A stretch of 34,907 bases of DNA from assembly GCA_016874975.1 (NCBI GenBank), contig VGSQ01000023.1, forward strand, positions 1-34,907. Direction: 5' to 3'. Under the pieces are notes generated by a model. That model made no database searches. It was not told the origin of the DNA and saw only the letters and a program-made list of their open reading frames with translations. The position numbers were made by a program, and so were the translations under genes. Shown here in pieces: positions 1 to 8,467 of this stretch (position 1 is its first letter; each line of letters starts with the position of its first letter). Source of the DNA: Deltaproteobacteria bacterium (GTDB taxonomy: Bacteria > Desulfobacterota > Desulfobaccia > Desulfobaccales > 0-14-0-80-60-11).

Positions 1-260
1 TTGCCGCCCTGCACGCCGACACCGATTCTTTAATTAAATTAGCAGCATGAAAGAAAAATCTTTCTCAAAAAAATAAAAACTCGGATTCAGTAGCACAGGC
101 TTTCCAGCCTGTGCAGGCGCAGGCTGAAGCCGGCGGCTGCCATAATTGTCCGATGACCGCAACTTGTATAAGGGACACAGACTCAATCTCGTTGCCAAGC
201 TCTTCCTGGGGACCTTATGGCCCTAACCCCTGCCCCCTTTCCTCCTTAGCCTGCCGGGTC
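1..260. other. intergenic stretch at the left edge, with a hairpin
   Basis: No gene can be supported here. The frame running from base 3 to the TGA at 48-50 could be the last 15 codons of a rightward gene that starts outside the window, but this cannot be tested. Bases 93-114 form a perfect hairpin with 9-bp arms (GCACAGGCT / AGCCTGTGC) around a TTCC loop. It resembles the hairpin at 20727-20747. A smaller hairpin (GAAAGA/TCTTTC) lies near base 50-65. The stretch is also downstream of the leftward ATPase gene, and no terminator with a T-run on that strand is evident. Confidence 0.4.
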
Positions 261-1730
261 TCAGGCCAGGGCCCGGGGTTCGTCCAGGAGGGTGTCGTAA
301 TCCAGGGTCTCCTTGGGCTTGACGAAATAGCTCTGGGCGGCGGCGTCCAGTTGCTCGGCGGTCAGTTCCGGTTCATGCCCCATAAAGCGGGCCCGGTCCT
401 GGAGGTTGTCCAGCAGGTCCCTGGGGTGGCAGGCGCTCATGGGCCGGGCGGCCTGGAAGTAATGGCGCACGGCCATCTCCCGGACCGCGTCTTCACGGTA
501 TTCCAGGTTGTACTGGATACAGTTGCGGCGGAAGATTTCCAGGTATTGGTCCATGTTGACGTGGCCCACGAAGATTTTATGCCGGATGCGCCGCAGGAAG
601 GCCGCGTCGGCCAGGCTGTACGGGTCCAGGTTGGTGCAGAAGATGATGAGCTGGTCGAAGGGGATGCCGAATTGCTGCCCGGTATTGAGATAGCAAAAAT
701 CCTGCCGGGTTTCCAGCGGGTACATCCAGCGGTTGAGCAGGTGCCGGGGGGAGATCTTCTGTCGGCCGAAGTCGTCGATGATGAGGATGCCGTTGTTGGC
801 CCGGAGCTGATGGGGGGCGTCATAGTACTTGAGCATGGGATTGAACTTGAGCTCCAGGGAGTCCTCGGTCATTTCGCCGCCGGCGATGACCACCGGCCGA
901 CGGCACAGGACCCAGCGCTGGTCGAACTTGGGCATGTCCGGGTCCGGCGTCACCGGCTGGTGGTTGACCTCGTCGTAGAGGCGGATGATCTGCCCGAACA
1001 CATACAGGGCGTAGGGGATGAAGACCCGGTCCCGGAAAGCCTCGCCCACCGCCTTGGCCAAAATCGTCTTGCCGCTGCCGGTGGGGCCGAACAGGAAGAT
1101 GGAACGGCCGCTGATCACCGCCGGGCCGATCTTGTAGAAAAGCTCCTCGGGCACCACATAGTCGGCGAAGGCCCGTCGCAGGTCCTCCTCTTCCAGTTGC
1201 ATCTGCTGGATGGTCTGGGCTTCCACCCAATCCCAGTAGTCCTCCAGAGCAACCGGGGCCGGCCCCACGTAACTGTTGACCTCCATGAACTGCTCGGTCC
1301 GTTTGCGGGCGGCGTCGCTCAGGGTGTAGCGAATCTCCACCGCCAGGTGCAGCGGCCCGGGACGGGAAGGGTCCCGGGGTTTGACTTCCAGGAAGCGCTG
1401 GGCGTTCAGGGAGTCCATCAGGGTCTCCACCAGGGCTTCGGAAATCTTCAGGGCGTCGGCCATTTCCCGCACCGTGATGTAATCCCGGTAGTAGGCATGT
1501 TTGAGCAGGAGCTGGGACAGCAGACCTTCCGGCACCCCCGTTTCGGCGAAGGTCCGGGGAACGGGGGGATAGGCGGGGGTGTATCGGCTTAAAACCTCGG
1601 CATCAAGGAGATTGAGCTCCAGCAGGTGCCGGCCCAAGAAACCCCGGTACTTCTTCTGGCGGCTCAAAGCTGCGCCCAACTGCTCCGGGTTCAAAACTCC
1701 CGCTTTAAGAAGACGTTGCGCCAGGTTCAT
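261..1730 (-). CDS. AAA+ ATPase with MshEN-like N-terminal segment
   Basis: 489 residues. The start was set at ATG 1730 because AGGAGGG lies 6-8 nt upstream; the frame stays open to 1970 without a better ribosome site. Residues 1-55 resemble one half of the MshEN / T2SSE_N domain found at the N-terminus of type II secretion and type IV pilus ATPases (an LLxxGxL...LxxAL...LG..L..L..L pattern). A helical middle region follows. The ATPase core has a Walker A GPTGSGKT at about 215-222 and a Walker B ILIIDD at about 315-320, followed by an arginine-rich segment (AAFLRRIRHK) that may carry sensor or arginine-finger residues. Unlike pilus ATPases it has no obvious Asp/His boxes or zinc motif, so it is probably a stand-alone AAA+ ATPase of unknown substrate. 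MshEN domains can bind cyclic di-GMP, but the half motif here makes that speculative. It stands alone on the minus strand with a MITE upstream. Confidence 0.85.
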   Translation of the reverse strand: MNLAQRLLKAGVLNPEQLGAALSRQKKYRGFLGRHLLELNLLDAEVLSRYTPAYPPVPRTFAETGVPEGLLSQLLLKHAYYRDYITVREMADALKISEALVETLMDSLNAQRFLEVKPRDPSRPGPLHLAVEIRYTLSDAARKRTEQFMEVNSYVGPAPVALEDYWDWVEAQTIQQMQLEEEDLRRAFADYVVPEELFYKIGPAVISGRSIFLFGPTGSGKTILAKAVGEAFRDRVFIPYALYVFGQIIRLYDEVNHQPVTPDPDMPKFDQRWVLCRRPVVIAGGEMTEDSLELKFNPMLKYYDAPHQLRANNGILIIDDFGRQKISPRHLLNRWMYPLETRQDFCYLNTGQQFGIPFDQLIIFCTNLDPYSLADAAFLRRIRHKIFVGHVNMDQYLEIFRRNCIQYNLEYREDAVREMAVRHYFQAARPMSACHPRDLLDNLQDRARFMGHEPELTAEQLDAAAQSYFVKPKETLDYDTLLDEPRALA

Positions 1731-2127
1731 GACATCCCTCCTGAACAGGCTTGAGAGCCGCGCTGGGAAAGAACTTCCCGCCCCGCCCACGGGCGCGTCC
1801 GGGCCGGGGGCCGGCGGCCTGTGACCTCGCCACTCCGAATGGCAAAGCACCCCATGCAAAGGCGCCGGCACAGAAGACAACCGCCGCTTGCTCTTATGAC
1901 CATAACAAAAATGGCACAACTCTGGCAAATACTTTGCGATGCCGGGACCGGGGGAAGAGAGTCGGCTCACCCTGGTCCTGAAAATATGTGGAAGACTTCG
2001 GGCTCGGTCTTCATATATGCCGTCCTAATGCTACTGCGTTCAGTAGTCCAAAAGTCCTTTCATTTTCCCCCCTTTGCTAAAGGGGGGTCAGGGGGGATTT
2101 GTCAGTATTTGTTAACGGTTAATCAAT
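1731..2127. other. intergenic region with a CCCCCCTTT hairpin (2067-2087)
   Basis: This region lies upstream of the ATPase and has no supported gene. Bases 2067-2087 form a perfect hairpin with 9-bp arms (CCCCCCTTT / AAAGGGGGG) and a 3-nt loop, a kind of intergenic palindrome common in many bacterial genomes. It is followed by a G-run and a T-rich segment, so it could act as a weak bidirectional terminator; that role is inference. The ATPase promoter should lie here, but I could not identify it. Confidence 0.4.
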
Positions 2128-2328
2128 GAGGCTCTTGCAAAATTCTCCCTTTGTAGTGGGAAAGGGCCGGCAGTTTTGAAAACGCTCTGCATGATTCCGA
2201 CCTTTTTAATGGTGCGCGGTGCGCACCCTACATGGCGGCCGGAACATCGGAGGATCTGTAGGGAGCGCACCGCGCACCATGATATTCCGGAAACCATAAC
2301 GCTGCGGCGGAAGTTTTGCAAGAAGCTC
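2128..2328. mobile_element. MITE-like element, family A, copy 1 (201 bp)
   Basis: The ends are imperfect inverted repeats: GAGGCTCTTGCAAAA at 2128-2142 and TTTTGCAAGAAGCTC at 2314-2328 (13 of 15 positions match as inverted repeats). The element is flanked by CAAT on both sides (2124-2127 and 2329-2332), which suggests a 4-bp target duplication. Inside are two inverted copies of the REP-like palindrome GGTGCGCGGTGCGCACC (2211-2227 and about 2262-2278), so the whole element can fold into a long branched hairpin. It encodes no protein. Copies 2 and 3 lie at 3467-3674 and 13381-13580. Confidence 0.8.
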
Positions 2329-2474
2329 CAATAATTTCACGTAGTAGGACTAAAATCGGCGGGAAGGGGGGAATGAAGGGAGAGAAGGGAAGAAAAGGGG
2401 GACCGGGTTTCCCGGCCTCCTCGAAAAAGAAGGAACCGTTTTGGGTTCGGGGGGCGCCGGCCGGGTGGGTATGG

Positions 2475-3263
2475 TCAACCGGGCATGGTGGGTGGGCCGG
2501 CTTGCTCCTGGTGAAAATGCGCCTCCGCCGGGGGCAGCGCGCCGGTGCGGCGGAAGCGCCCGGCCAGGGTGTAGCGCACCCGGTTGGCCCGCTCGCCGTT
2601 GTGCTCCAGGATGCCCTGTTTGAGGAGGAGGTCCAGGTAAATCCAGGCCGTCTTTTTGTTCACCCCGAAACGCTCCTCAAAATCCCGGAGACGGAACCAG
2701 GCTCCGGCGCTCTGCCGCAAAAAGTCCTGAAGGCCTGTCGTGGTCAGCTTCCGCCGACCCTTCCGGGTGATGGGCAAGTTCTCCAAAGCCCGGACCAGCT
2801 CATCGCCCCTCACGTCTTCATCGCCGGAGGAGGGCGCTGCGGTTCTCCCCCCTTGAGCAGGAGGAGCCAGCCAACCCCGGCGGGCCTGGCTGAAAAAGCG
2901 GTGCGCATTCTCCTCGATGAGGTCCAGCAGCCGGAAAAACTGGGATAGAGAAATTTGCCCGGACAGATGATCCACCAGGTATTCCTTGGCCTTGGTGCGG
3001 ATGAAGGAAACCCGGTCCGAGGGGCCGACGGGCAGCTCCTCGGCCTGCAGAAGCACCTGGAAGAACATCCCGGCCACCAGAGTGGCATCCAGAGGACGGG
3101 CGGAGGAGAGGGCGGTGATCCTTTCGCCCACCCCGGAAGCCTCCGACGCCAGGACCGCGGCATAAAAATCCTCGTCGAAGCTGGCCAACCCCTCGGGTCT
3201 CAAGGCTTCCAGGCAGGCCCAGGTAAGACTGCGCACCAAGTCACGGCGGGGATTCTCGTCCAT
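2475..3263 (-). CDS. hypothetical protein with probable C-terminal winged helix
   Basis: 262 residues. The start was set at ATG 3263 because AGGAGG precedes it (AAGGAGGGGCCGG then ATG); upstream in-frame ATGs have no ribosome site. The protein is soluble, with no signal peptide or membrane segment. The N-terminal two thirds is helical and unrecognised. Near residues 195-245 a stretch reading KKTAWIYLDLLLKQGILEHN followed by RVRYTLAGRF has the helix-turn-helix plus beta-wing look of a winged-helix domain, including the typical 'L...G.L' hinge and the closing YxL strand. It may be a transcriptional regulator or an effector-complex subunit with a winged helix. Both flanks carry MITE copies and no operon partner is present. 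The function is unknown. Confidence 0.75.
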   Translation of the reverse strand: MDENPRRDLVRSLTWACLEALRPEGLASFDEDFYAAVLASEASGVGERITALSSARPLDATLVAGMFFQVLLQAEELPVGPSDRVSFIRTKAKEYLVDHLSGQISLSQFFRLLDLIEENAHRFFSQARRGWLAPPAQGGRTAAPSSGDEDVRGDELVRALENLPITRKGRRKLTTTGLQDFLRQSAGAWFRLRDFEERFGVNKKTAWIYLDLLLKQGILEHNGERANRVRYTLAGRFRRTGALPPAEAHFHQEQAGPPTMPG

Positions 3264-3466
3264 TCCGGCCCCTCCTTTTTTTCCCATTATAAGGAGAAAA
3301 ATACCGGAGGACAATCTTCGTTATCCCTTAGAAGCCAGGGGGCTCCGCAAAAATCTTCCAGAAAACCTCTCCGGGCCGGGGCAGGTCGTCACCATGCCCC
3401 CCGCCGCCCATAGTCATATCGGGTTAAGTAACGTACCGGCAATTTTGCTGACTTGTGGATATTATG

Positions 3467-3674
3467 GAGGCTCTCGCAAAATTCTCCCTTTGTCCTGGGA
3501 AAGGGCGGCGGTTTTGAAAACGCTCTACAAGATGCCACCCTCTTTCATGGTGCGCGGTGCGCACCCTACATGGGGGCCGGAACATCAGAGCATCTGTAGG
3601 GTGCGCACCGCGCACCATGATATTTCGATATTTCGAAGACCCTGACGTTGCGGCGGAAGTTTTGCAAGAAGCTC
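3467..3674. mobile_element. MITE-like element, family A, copy 2 (208 bp)
   Basis: Same family and orientation as the element at 2128-2328. The ends are GAGGCTCTCGCAAAA (3467-3481) and TTTTGCAAGAAGCTC (3660-3674). The flanking tetranucleotides are TATG and TAGG (3 of 4 match), consistent with an aged 4-bp duplication. Two inverted copies of the 17-nt palindrome lie at 3549-3565 and 3600-3616. No coding capacity. Confidence 0.78.
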
Positions 3675-3990
3675 TAGGGATAATAATATTATCATCCTGA
3701 GCTGCGGGCGCAGAGTCCGGATTCTCCGCTCCGCCACCAGGAAACGCTCCTGGCCGGGGGAGGGGTGTACCCCCGCGTTGCTGTCCGATAACTTGGTTTG
3801 GGGCAGTTCGCCGGAAACAAGGGACAGGCACACCCCGGAACTTTTGCCGCTCCGGGGCGCGCCGCCTCGCCTCCCAGGGGGCTGATCTCCCCCGTGCCGG
3901 CCGCTCTGCCGTTCCCGGAGCGGCGCAGAGCCAGGCGTCGGCGGCGTCGGCAGCCGCCCCGAAGCCGCAGGCAAGTTTTTCCTCACCGGC
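3675..3990. other. intergenic region between MITE copy 2 and the tRNA promoter
   Basis: No gene is supported; the open frames here have poor starts and no recognisable product. Just after the MITE, bases 3679-3693 form a small AT-only dyad (GATAAT / ATTATC with a 3-nt spacer). The rest is GC-rich and unremarkable. Confidence 0.4.
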
Positions 3991-4018
3991 TTGACAGCGC
4001 GCCCCTGTCTGGTAATAT
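3991..4018 (+). promoter_or_regulatory. sigma-70 type promoter of the tRNA-Arg gene
   Basis: A perfect -35 hexamer TTGACA (3991-3996) and a -10 hexamer TAATAT (4013-4018) are separated by 16 bp. The predicted transcription start falls around 4024-4026, only a few bases before the mature 5' end at 4028. The AT-rich -10 stands out in a GC-rich neighbourhood. Confidence 0.75.
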
Positions 4019-4027
4019 AGAAAGAAG

Positions 4028-4104
4028 GGGCGATTAGCTCAGGTGGATAGAGCGTCGGTCTCCGGAACCGAAGGTCGGGCGTTCGAGTCGCCCATCGCCC
4101 GCCA
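4028..4104 (+). tRNA. tRNA-Arg, anticodon CCG
   Basis: A complete 77-nt cloverleaf. The acceptor stem GGGCGAT pairs with ATCGCCC. It has a D-arm (GCTC...GAGC), an anticodon stem TCGGT/ACCGA with loop CTCCGGA (anticodon CCG, reading codon CGG), and a T-arm GGGCG-TTCGAGT-CGCCC. The discriminator is G and the CCA tail is encoded in the DNA. It is a single-gene unit with its own promoter and terminator. I looked for a copy of the 3' end nearby that would mark an attachment site and saw none in the window. Confidence 0.97.
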
Positions 4105-4114
4105 AGAATTTCAA

Positions 4115-4149
4115 GGGGTTAGGCCTGAGGGCTTAACCCCACATTTTTT
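4115..4149 (+). terminator. rho-independent terminator after tRNA-Arg
   Basis: GGGGTTA (from 4115) pairs with TAACCCC (ending at 4140), and the inner AGGCC/GGGCT extends the stem. The hairpin is followed by ACATTTTTT (4141-4149). The position, 10 nt after the tRNA CCA, fits a terminator for that gene. Confidence 0.75.
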
Positions 4150-4420
4150 ACTTCCGATGTGATTCCCAACACAGCCGTCCGAAATCTCCCCAAGATTCGT
4201 TAACCAGGGCAACACCACACCCCGGTCAGGGCCGGGCTGATTCCCTCTTCTTATTACTCGGCAAGGAATCGCCGCCCCATGGAACTCTCATGCCGCCGTG
4301 GGGGCGCTGATGGTGACGGATTGCCCGGAGAGCAGGTCCTGGCCGCTCATCGATTCCGGGTTTCTTGCTTTATCAATGGTTTGCCTGGACCGTTTGCTGC
4401 ATGTCAACCAGAATTTGGTG
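4150..4420. other. intergenic region, nothing recognised
   Basis: It lies between the tRNA terminator and the 3' end of the leftward TPR gene. The open frames running rightward from here are antisense to that gene and have no support. No repeat, promoter or RNA motif stands out. Confidence 0.4.
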
Positions 4421-5839
4421 TTATCGGGACTGCTCCAGGAGAGGCGCCAGGGACGCGGCCAGGGTGGGGTCCAGCTTCTGCAGGGCGAAATATTCTTCCC
4501 AGGCCCGGGCCCGGTTCCAGGTGTTCAGGTGGGCCAGGGCCAGATAGTAGCGCAGGGTGGCCAGCGAGGGGGCCAGGCCCACCCCCTTTTCCAGCCAGGT
4601 GACCGCCTCCGGGGCCCGCCCCAGGTCCAGGAGGAGGCGGCCGCCCTCCAGATAGGCCGCCACATAGCGGGGATCGGCCTCGGTGGCTTTGCGGTAAGCC
4701 TCCAGAGCATCTTCCTGGCGGCGCAGGGCCCTATAGATATTCCCCAGATACCACCAGCGCTCCCGGTCCTGGGGCGGCTTTCCTTTCATTTTTTCCAGGT
4801 AGAGCGCAGCCTCCCCCAGGTTGCCGGCCTGATAGGCCATCAGGCCCAATTGGAACCAGGCTTCGGCCAGCTCCGGGGTCAGGGTGACCGCCTCGCCATA
4901 GGCCTGCCGGGCCTCTTTCTCCTTGCCCAGGCCCTGCCAGGCCCGCCCCAGCCAGAGAAAGGCCAGGCCGTAGCGGGGCGACAGGCGGGCGGCCTCCTTA
5001 AGGTCCCGGGCCGCGCCGACGAAATCCTGCCGGTGGTAGCGGGCCACGCCCCGGCCGTACCAGGCTTCGGGGAGATCCCGGGCATATTGCAGCACCAGGG
5101 AAAAGCGCTCCTCCGCCAACTGCCATTTTTTCTCCAGGCTGGCCCCCACCCCGTCCCAGAACGCGGCATGATAGCCCGCCGGCGGGTACTTCAGGATCTC
5201 TTCCAGGCGGGGTTCCTCCGGGGCGGGGGTTTTTCGGGGCGGGGCAATCAGGGACGGGTCCAGCCCCAGGTAGAACTTGAGCCCCTCCACCGGCGCGCCC
5301 TGGCCCGCCAGGACGTGGAGCATACCCACCAACTCGCCCTTGGCGTTGAAAAGCGGCGCCCCCGGTTCGGCGGCCAGAGCGGCCGGGGCCAGGTGCAGGA
5401 TCACCAGCCGGGGGGACAGAGGATAGACCGTGGTGACCTGGGCCTCCTGGAGAACCAGGGCCTTGCCCTGCCTCAGGGCTACCCTGACCTTCTCCGGAGG
5501 GTTGAGGGCCAGGAGCCGGGCCACGGACACCGGGGGCAGCCCCACCCCCTCGGCCTGCACCTGGGCCAGGTCCTGCAGGGAATCCCAGCGCACGACCCGG
5601 CTGAGGAAGTGCATGGCGCCGCCGCCGGTCTTGATGAGCCCGCCGCGGCTGTGCGCCAGGATGGCGGCGCTGGTGAGCACGACCCCGTCCGGGCCCACGG
5701 CCACGCCCAGCCCCTGGCGCCGCGGCTCGCCCTGGTCGTCCACGCTCACCACCGTCACCACGCTGGCCAGGAGGTCCGCGGCCGAAGCCGGAGCAGCGGC
5801 CAAGGAGAGCAGGAGGAGCAGGAGGAGGAGAAGGTTCAC
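4421..5839 (-). CDS. exported pseudo-protease / TPR repeat protein
   Basis: 472 residues from a GTG start at 5839. A leucine-rich signal peptide (about residues 1-20, ending APASA-A) indicates export. Residues ~22-205 align by eye with a trypsin/HtrA-like fold: GLGVAVGPDGVVLTSAAIL takes the place of the usual G.GFV...G.ILTN.HV, QDLAQVQ takes the place of the Asp strand, and EPGAPLFNAKGELVG takes the place of GNSGGPL. The His and Ser positions are both changed, so the domain is probably catalytically dead and may bind peptide. From about 225 to the end there are at least six TPR units (for example AWYGRGVARYHRQDFVGAAR, AWFQLGLMAYQAGNLGEAAL). It lies 61 bp downstream of the lytic transglycosylase gene on the same strand, suggesting one envelope operon. 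The exact role is unknown; a scaffold in periplasm or outer membrane is inference. Confidence 0.82.
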   Translation of the reverse strand: MNLLLLLLLLLSLAAAPASAADLLASVVTVVSVDDQGEPRRQGLGVAVGPDGVVLTSAAILAHSRGGLIKTGGGAMHFLSRVVRWDSLQDLAQVQAEGVGLPPVSVARLLALNPPEKVRVALRQGKALVLQEAQVTTVYPLSPRLVILHLAPAALAAEPGAPLFNAKGELVGMLHVLAGQGAPVEGLKFYLGLDPSLIAPPRKTPAPEEPRLEEILKYPPAGYHAAFWDGVGASLEKKWQLAEERFSLVLQYARDLPEAWYGRGVARYHRQDFVGAARDLKEAARLSPRYGLAFLWLGRAWQGLGKEKEARQAYGEAVTLTPELAEAWFQLGLMAYQAGNLGEAALYLEKMKGKPPQDRERWWYLGNIYRALRRQEDALEAYRKATEADPRYVAAYLEGGRLLLDLGRAPEAVTWLEKGVGLAPSLATLRYYLALAHLNTWNRARAWEEYFALQKLDPTLAASLAPLLEQSR

Positions 5840-5900
5840 GGCATATTTCCGTGCAGCCGCCCGGCGCGGCCGGAAAAACCTGTCAACATCCGGGAGACGC

Positions 5901-7004
5901 TCAGGGAACCCCCACGGCGCAGGCCTGCGCGGCCTGAACCGCGGCCTTCCGCTTGACCGCCGGCACCCGGAGCAGGTGTTCCCTGGGCGAAGCGGGCAGG
6001 CGCTCGCCGGTGAGCTCCGGGTTGAGGTCCTGGAGGGTGGCCAGCGGGATGTCCGCCAGCAGGGAGAACCGGTTCAGGTCGGTGCCGGCCCTGACCTTCA
6101 CCTGGGCCAGCGGGGCGGGGAGCGGCGGCGCCGGCGTAAAGCCGTACTTGCCGGGGTTCTTGGCGATGAGCGCCGCAGCGATCAGTTGCGGCACGTAGTT
6201 GCAGGTTTCCTGGGGGAGCCACTTGTGCCGGGCCATGATCCAGAAATCCCGGGTGTCCCGGCGGCGCATCACCCCCTGCACCCGTCCTTCCCCGGCGTTA
6301 TAGCCCGCCGCGGCCAGGTACCAGCAGCCGAACTGGTTGTATAAATCCTTGAGGTAGCGGGCCGCGGCCCGGGTGGCCTTCTCGGGTTGGCGCCGTTCGT
6401 CCACCTGGTCGTCCACCCGGAGGCCGTAGCGCCGGGCCGTGCCCGCGATGAACTGCCACATCCCCACCGCCTGGGCCGGGGACACCGCGTGGTTGCTGAA
6501 GCCGCTCTCCACCAGGGCCAGGTAGGCCAGGTCCAGAGGCAGGCCCTCCTGCCGGAAAATCTGATGGATCATGGGCAGATAGCGCCGCGACCGGTTCAGA
6601 TAGGTCTGAAACAGGGCCTTGCCGCCGGTGGTGAAATGTTTCAGATAGGCCTGCACCGGGCCGTTCAGGATCACCGGCAGGTCCGAGGCCACCCCCGGGG
6701 GCGCGCCGGCCAGCATGCCGTTCTTCTCGAAGAAGGCCTTGATTTCCTTGACCAACTGCGGGTCCACGGCCTCGGCCCGCGTCCCCGGCGGCGGGACAAA
6801 TTCCTTAGGCACCAGGCCGGCGGAGCCCCCCGGCGCCGGCGCCTGGGGGAGAGGGGCCGTGGCCGCGCCGCCCCCGCAGCCGAGCGCGCTCGTCAACAGA
6901 CCGAACGCCGCGGCCAGAACCACGCCCAGGGTGACTGACCGGAGCCGTGCACCGGGGCTTGGGGGAACGCCAACCAGGACGCCATGGGTAAGTCGGGCCT
7001 GCAT
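5901..7004 (-). CDS. membrane-bound lytic murein transglycosylase, MltD type
   Basis: 367 residues, with the start at ATG 7004 behind GAGAGG. It cleaves the glycan strand of peptidoglycan between MurNAc and GlcNAc to give 1,6-anhydro ends. The N-terminus has a hydrophobic segment ending SALGC (Cys43), a plausible though non-canonical lipobox, so the protein is probably outer-membrane anchored. The SLT domain spans about residues 135-270: ALVESGFSNHAVSP holds the catalytic Glu166, followed by GMWQF and AAGYNAGEGRV, the diagnostic motifs of family 1 transglycosylases. Around residues 305-355 a single LysM-like segment (RAGTDLNRFSLLADIPLATL then LNPEL) would bind peptidoglycan; MltD proteins usually carry one to three. 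It is the first gene of a leftward pair with the TPR protein. Confidence 0.92.
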   Translation of the reverse strand: MQARLTHGVLVGVPPSPGARLRSVTLGVVLAAAFGLLTSALGCGGGAATAPLPQAPAPGGSAGLVPKEFVPPPGTRAEAVDPQLVKEIKAFFEKNGMLAGAPPGVASDLPVILNGPVQAYLKHFTTGGKALFQTYLNRSRRYLPMIHQIFRQEGLPLDLAYLALVESGFSNHAVSPAQAVGMWQFIAGTARRYGLRVDDQVDERRQPEKATRAAARYLKDLYNQFGCWYLAAAGYNAGEGRVQGVMRRRDTRDFWIMARHKWLPQETCNYVPQLIAAALIAKNPGKYGFTPAPPLPAPLAQVKVRAGTDLNRFSLLADIPLATLQDLNPELTGERLPASPREHLLRVPAVKRKAAVQAAQACAVGVP

Positions 7005-7225
7005 CGACACCTCTCGCAAATTAAAAGCATCAAGGTTTTCGCCGGGAAAGTCAATCCCCAATAGCGGCCGGTCTCCGGAATTTTACCGCCGCCGCCGGAA
7101 CCGGGGACCGGAACAATCCCCTGGCTCCGCTGTCCGCGCCTGGGCCTGCGGCTCTCTCTTAGAAGGATTAAGAAGGGTTCAGGGGGGAGGACCGGGGGAA
7201 CAGGGTTCCCGGCCTCCCCCCAGCG

Positions 7226-7291
7226 CCCCTCCCGCCGTGGGGAGGGGGCGTAAAAAACCTGCTATTGCAAAATCCCTACCGGACGCCACTG
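7226..7291. repeat. solo end of the 295-bp transposon family, next to the nucleotidyltransferase
   Basis: This ~66-bp stretch matches bases 11477-11541, the right end of the element at 11247-11541. Shared are a CCCCTCCC...GGGGAGGGGG palindrome, then TGCAAAATCCCTACCGGAC and a terminal CACTG, with a few substitutions and one indel. It ends at 7291, 3 bp from the stop codon of the nucleotidyltransferase gene. I found no convincing partner end between 6.9 and 7.2 kb, so it is a fragment. The remaining bases 7005-7225 hold the 5' region of the transglycosylase gene and nothing else recognised. Confidence 0.6.
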
Positions 7292-7294
7292 TCT

Positions 7295-8467
7295 TCAGAA
7301 GACTTTTTGCAAAAATTGCCGCAGGTACGCGGCCCGGCCGGGCACCCTCAGGCTTTGCGTCAGATACTGCCGGTCGGGCCAGAGCTTGGCAGCCAGGTAA
7401 AAAAGCCGGGACCCGACGGAGTAATGCCGGAGAAGGGGAAGATACCCCGTGATATAGCCCAGTTTTCTGGTGAGAATCAGGTTTTCCAGGAGGGTGGGAC
7501 GGTAGGCGGCCAGATCCGCCAAAACTGCGGGCGGGAGCAACCCGGGCGCCAGGGCCGCCACCCGGTGCAGCACCAGCCCCACCGGACCCTGGCAGTGGAA
7601 TTGCTCCACCTCTTCCTGAAAAACCCGCCAGTCGACATCTGAAGCGCCGAGAAAATCTAGGAGGTCAACCATCTGAATCACTCCGTAAAAATCCTCGAAC
7701 AGATGCAGCGCAAGATGGATGACCGTATGTTCTGGGGAAAGGACCTGTGCCGGGATGCCATGAAAATCAATTTGGGGGGCGCTCGCGGCCAGATGTGAAA
7801 AGGGAAGGCGGTAGAACCCCGCCCCGCTCCACAGTTCCCAGTGGAGATCGATGGACAACCGACGGGACCCCGAGGGCTCAAACATGACTTCGTTGGCGAA
7901 CCTTTCCCGAAAACCCGGCCGGGGGTCGCCACAGAGGGGGGAAAGGCGGTATCCCAGGGCCTGCAGCGCCGTTTGGGTGGGGCAGACCTGGGCCTTGGCC
8001 ACCAGCAGGTCCAAATCGCTCATGGGCCGGAGGGCCGGGTCGCGGTAGAGGCGCAGGCGCAGGTCCGCGCCTTTGAGGAGGATGACCTCGAGGCCCGCGG
8101 CCTGGAGGGCGGCCACGACTTCCCCGGCTTCCCGGTCCTGGCGGGCCCCTTCCCTTAAGGCCAGGGCGTAGTCGTGGGCCAGGGCGGGGCGCCAGTCGGG
8201 GTGGACCTCCCCCCAGGCGTCGGTTTGGGTGAGGCGCCAGTACACCAGGGGGGTGAGGCGGTGGCCGCGCAGGATGGCCAGGAGGGCCGGGTCAAAGGTG
8301 CAGAAGAGCGGGCCGGGCGGGCCCCCGGGGGCCGATGCCGAGGGGGAGGGGCCGGTGGCCGCCGGCGGCCCGGCTGCGGCCAGCCAGCGGATGACCTCGC
8401 CCAAGGGCGCGGGCAGGCTCGCCTCAAAGCTGAAGGAAGCGCCTGGGGGGGCGCACGTTACAGCCAT
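7295..8467 (-). CDS. NTP_transf_5-type nucleotidyltransferase family protein
   Basis: 390 residues. The start was set at ATG 8467, which has GGAAAG upstream; the longer GTG start at 8530 has no ribosome site. The family signature is clear: ILLKGADLRLRLYRDPALRP followed by MSDLDLLV, which contains the conserved KG...Y.D...RP.SDIDLLV pattern of the uncharacterised nucleotidyltransferase family PF14907. Asp-x-Asp in SDLDLLV should bind metal and NTP. Members sit in peptide-modification clusters next to HPr-kinase-like and PqqD-like genes; in the lasso peptide paeninodin cluster such a protein acts after a kinase on the C-terminal Ser. Here it is divergent from the radical SAM/precursor/kinase operon with a 153-bp shared upstream region. 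Function in this cassette is inferred from context. Confidence 0.85.
   Translation of the reverse strand: MAVTCAPPGASFSFEASLPAPLGEVIRWLAAAGPPAATGPSPSASAPGGPPGPLFCTFDPALLAILRGHRLTPLVYWRLTQTDAWGEVHPDWRPALAHDYALALREGARQDREAGEVVAALQAAGLEVILLKGADLRLRLYRDPALRPMSDLDLLVAKAQVCPTQTALQALGYRLSPLCGDPRPGFRERFANEVMFEPSGSRRLSIDLHWELWSGAGFYRLPFSHLAASAPQIDFHGIPAQVLSPEHTVIHLALHLFEDFYGVIQMVDLLDFLGASDVDWRVFQEEVEQFHCQGPVGLVLHRVAALAPGLLPPAVLADLAAYRPTLLENLILTRKLGYITGYLPLLRHYSVGSRLFYLAAKLWPDRQYLTQSLRVPGRAAYLRQFLQKVF

Noticed and set aside
111-1592. Rightward open frame opposite the ATPase gene
   Set aside because: Shadow of the ATPase gene, low-complexity translation, no ribosome site. The same reasoning excludes the long frames at 4298-5956 (+) and 24436-26244 (-).
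7060-7110. Left partner of the solo transposon end (CCGGAATTTTACC near 7075)
   Set aside because: Only a short CCGG-AATTTT similarity, missing the CAGTG terminus and any duplication of flanking bases.
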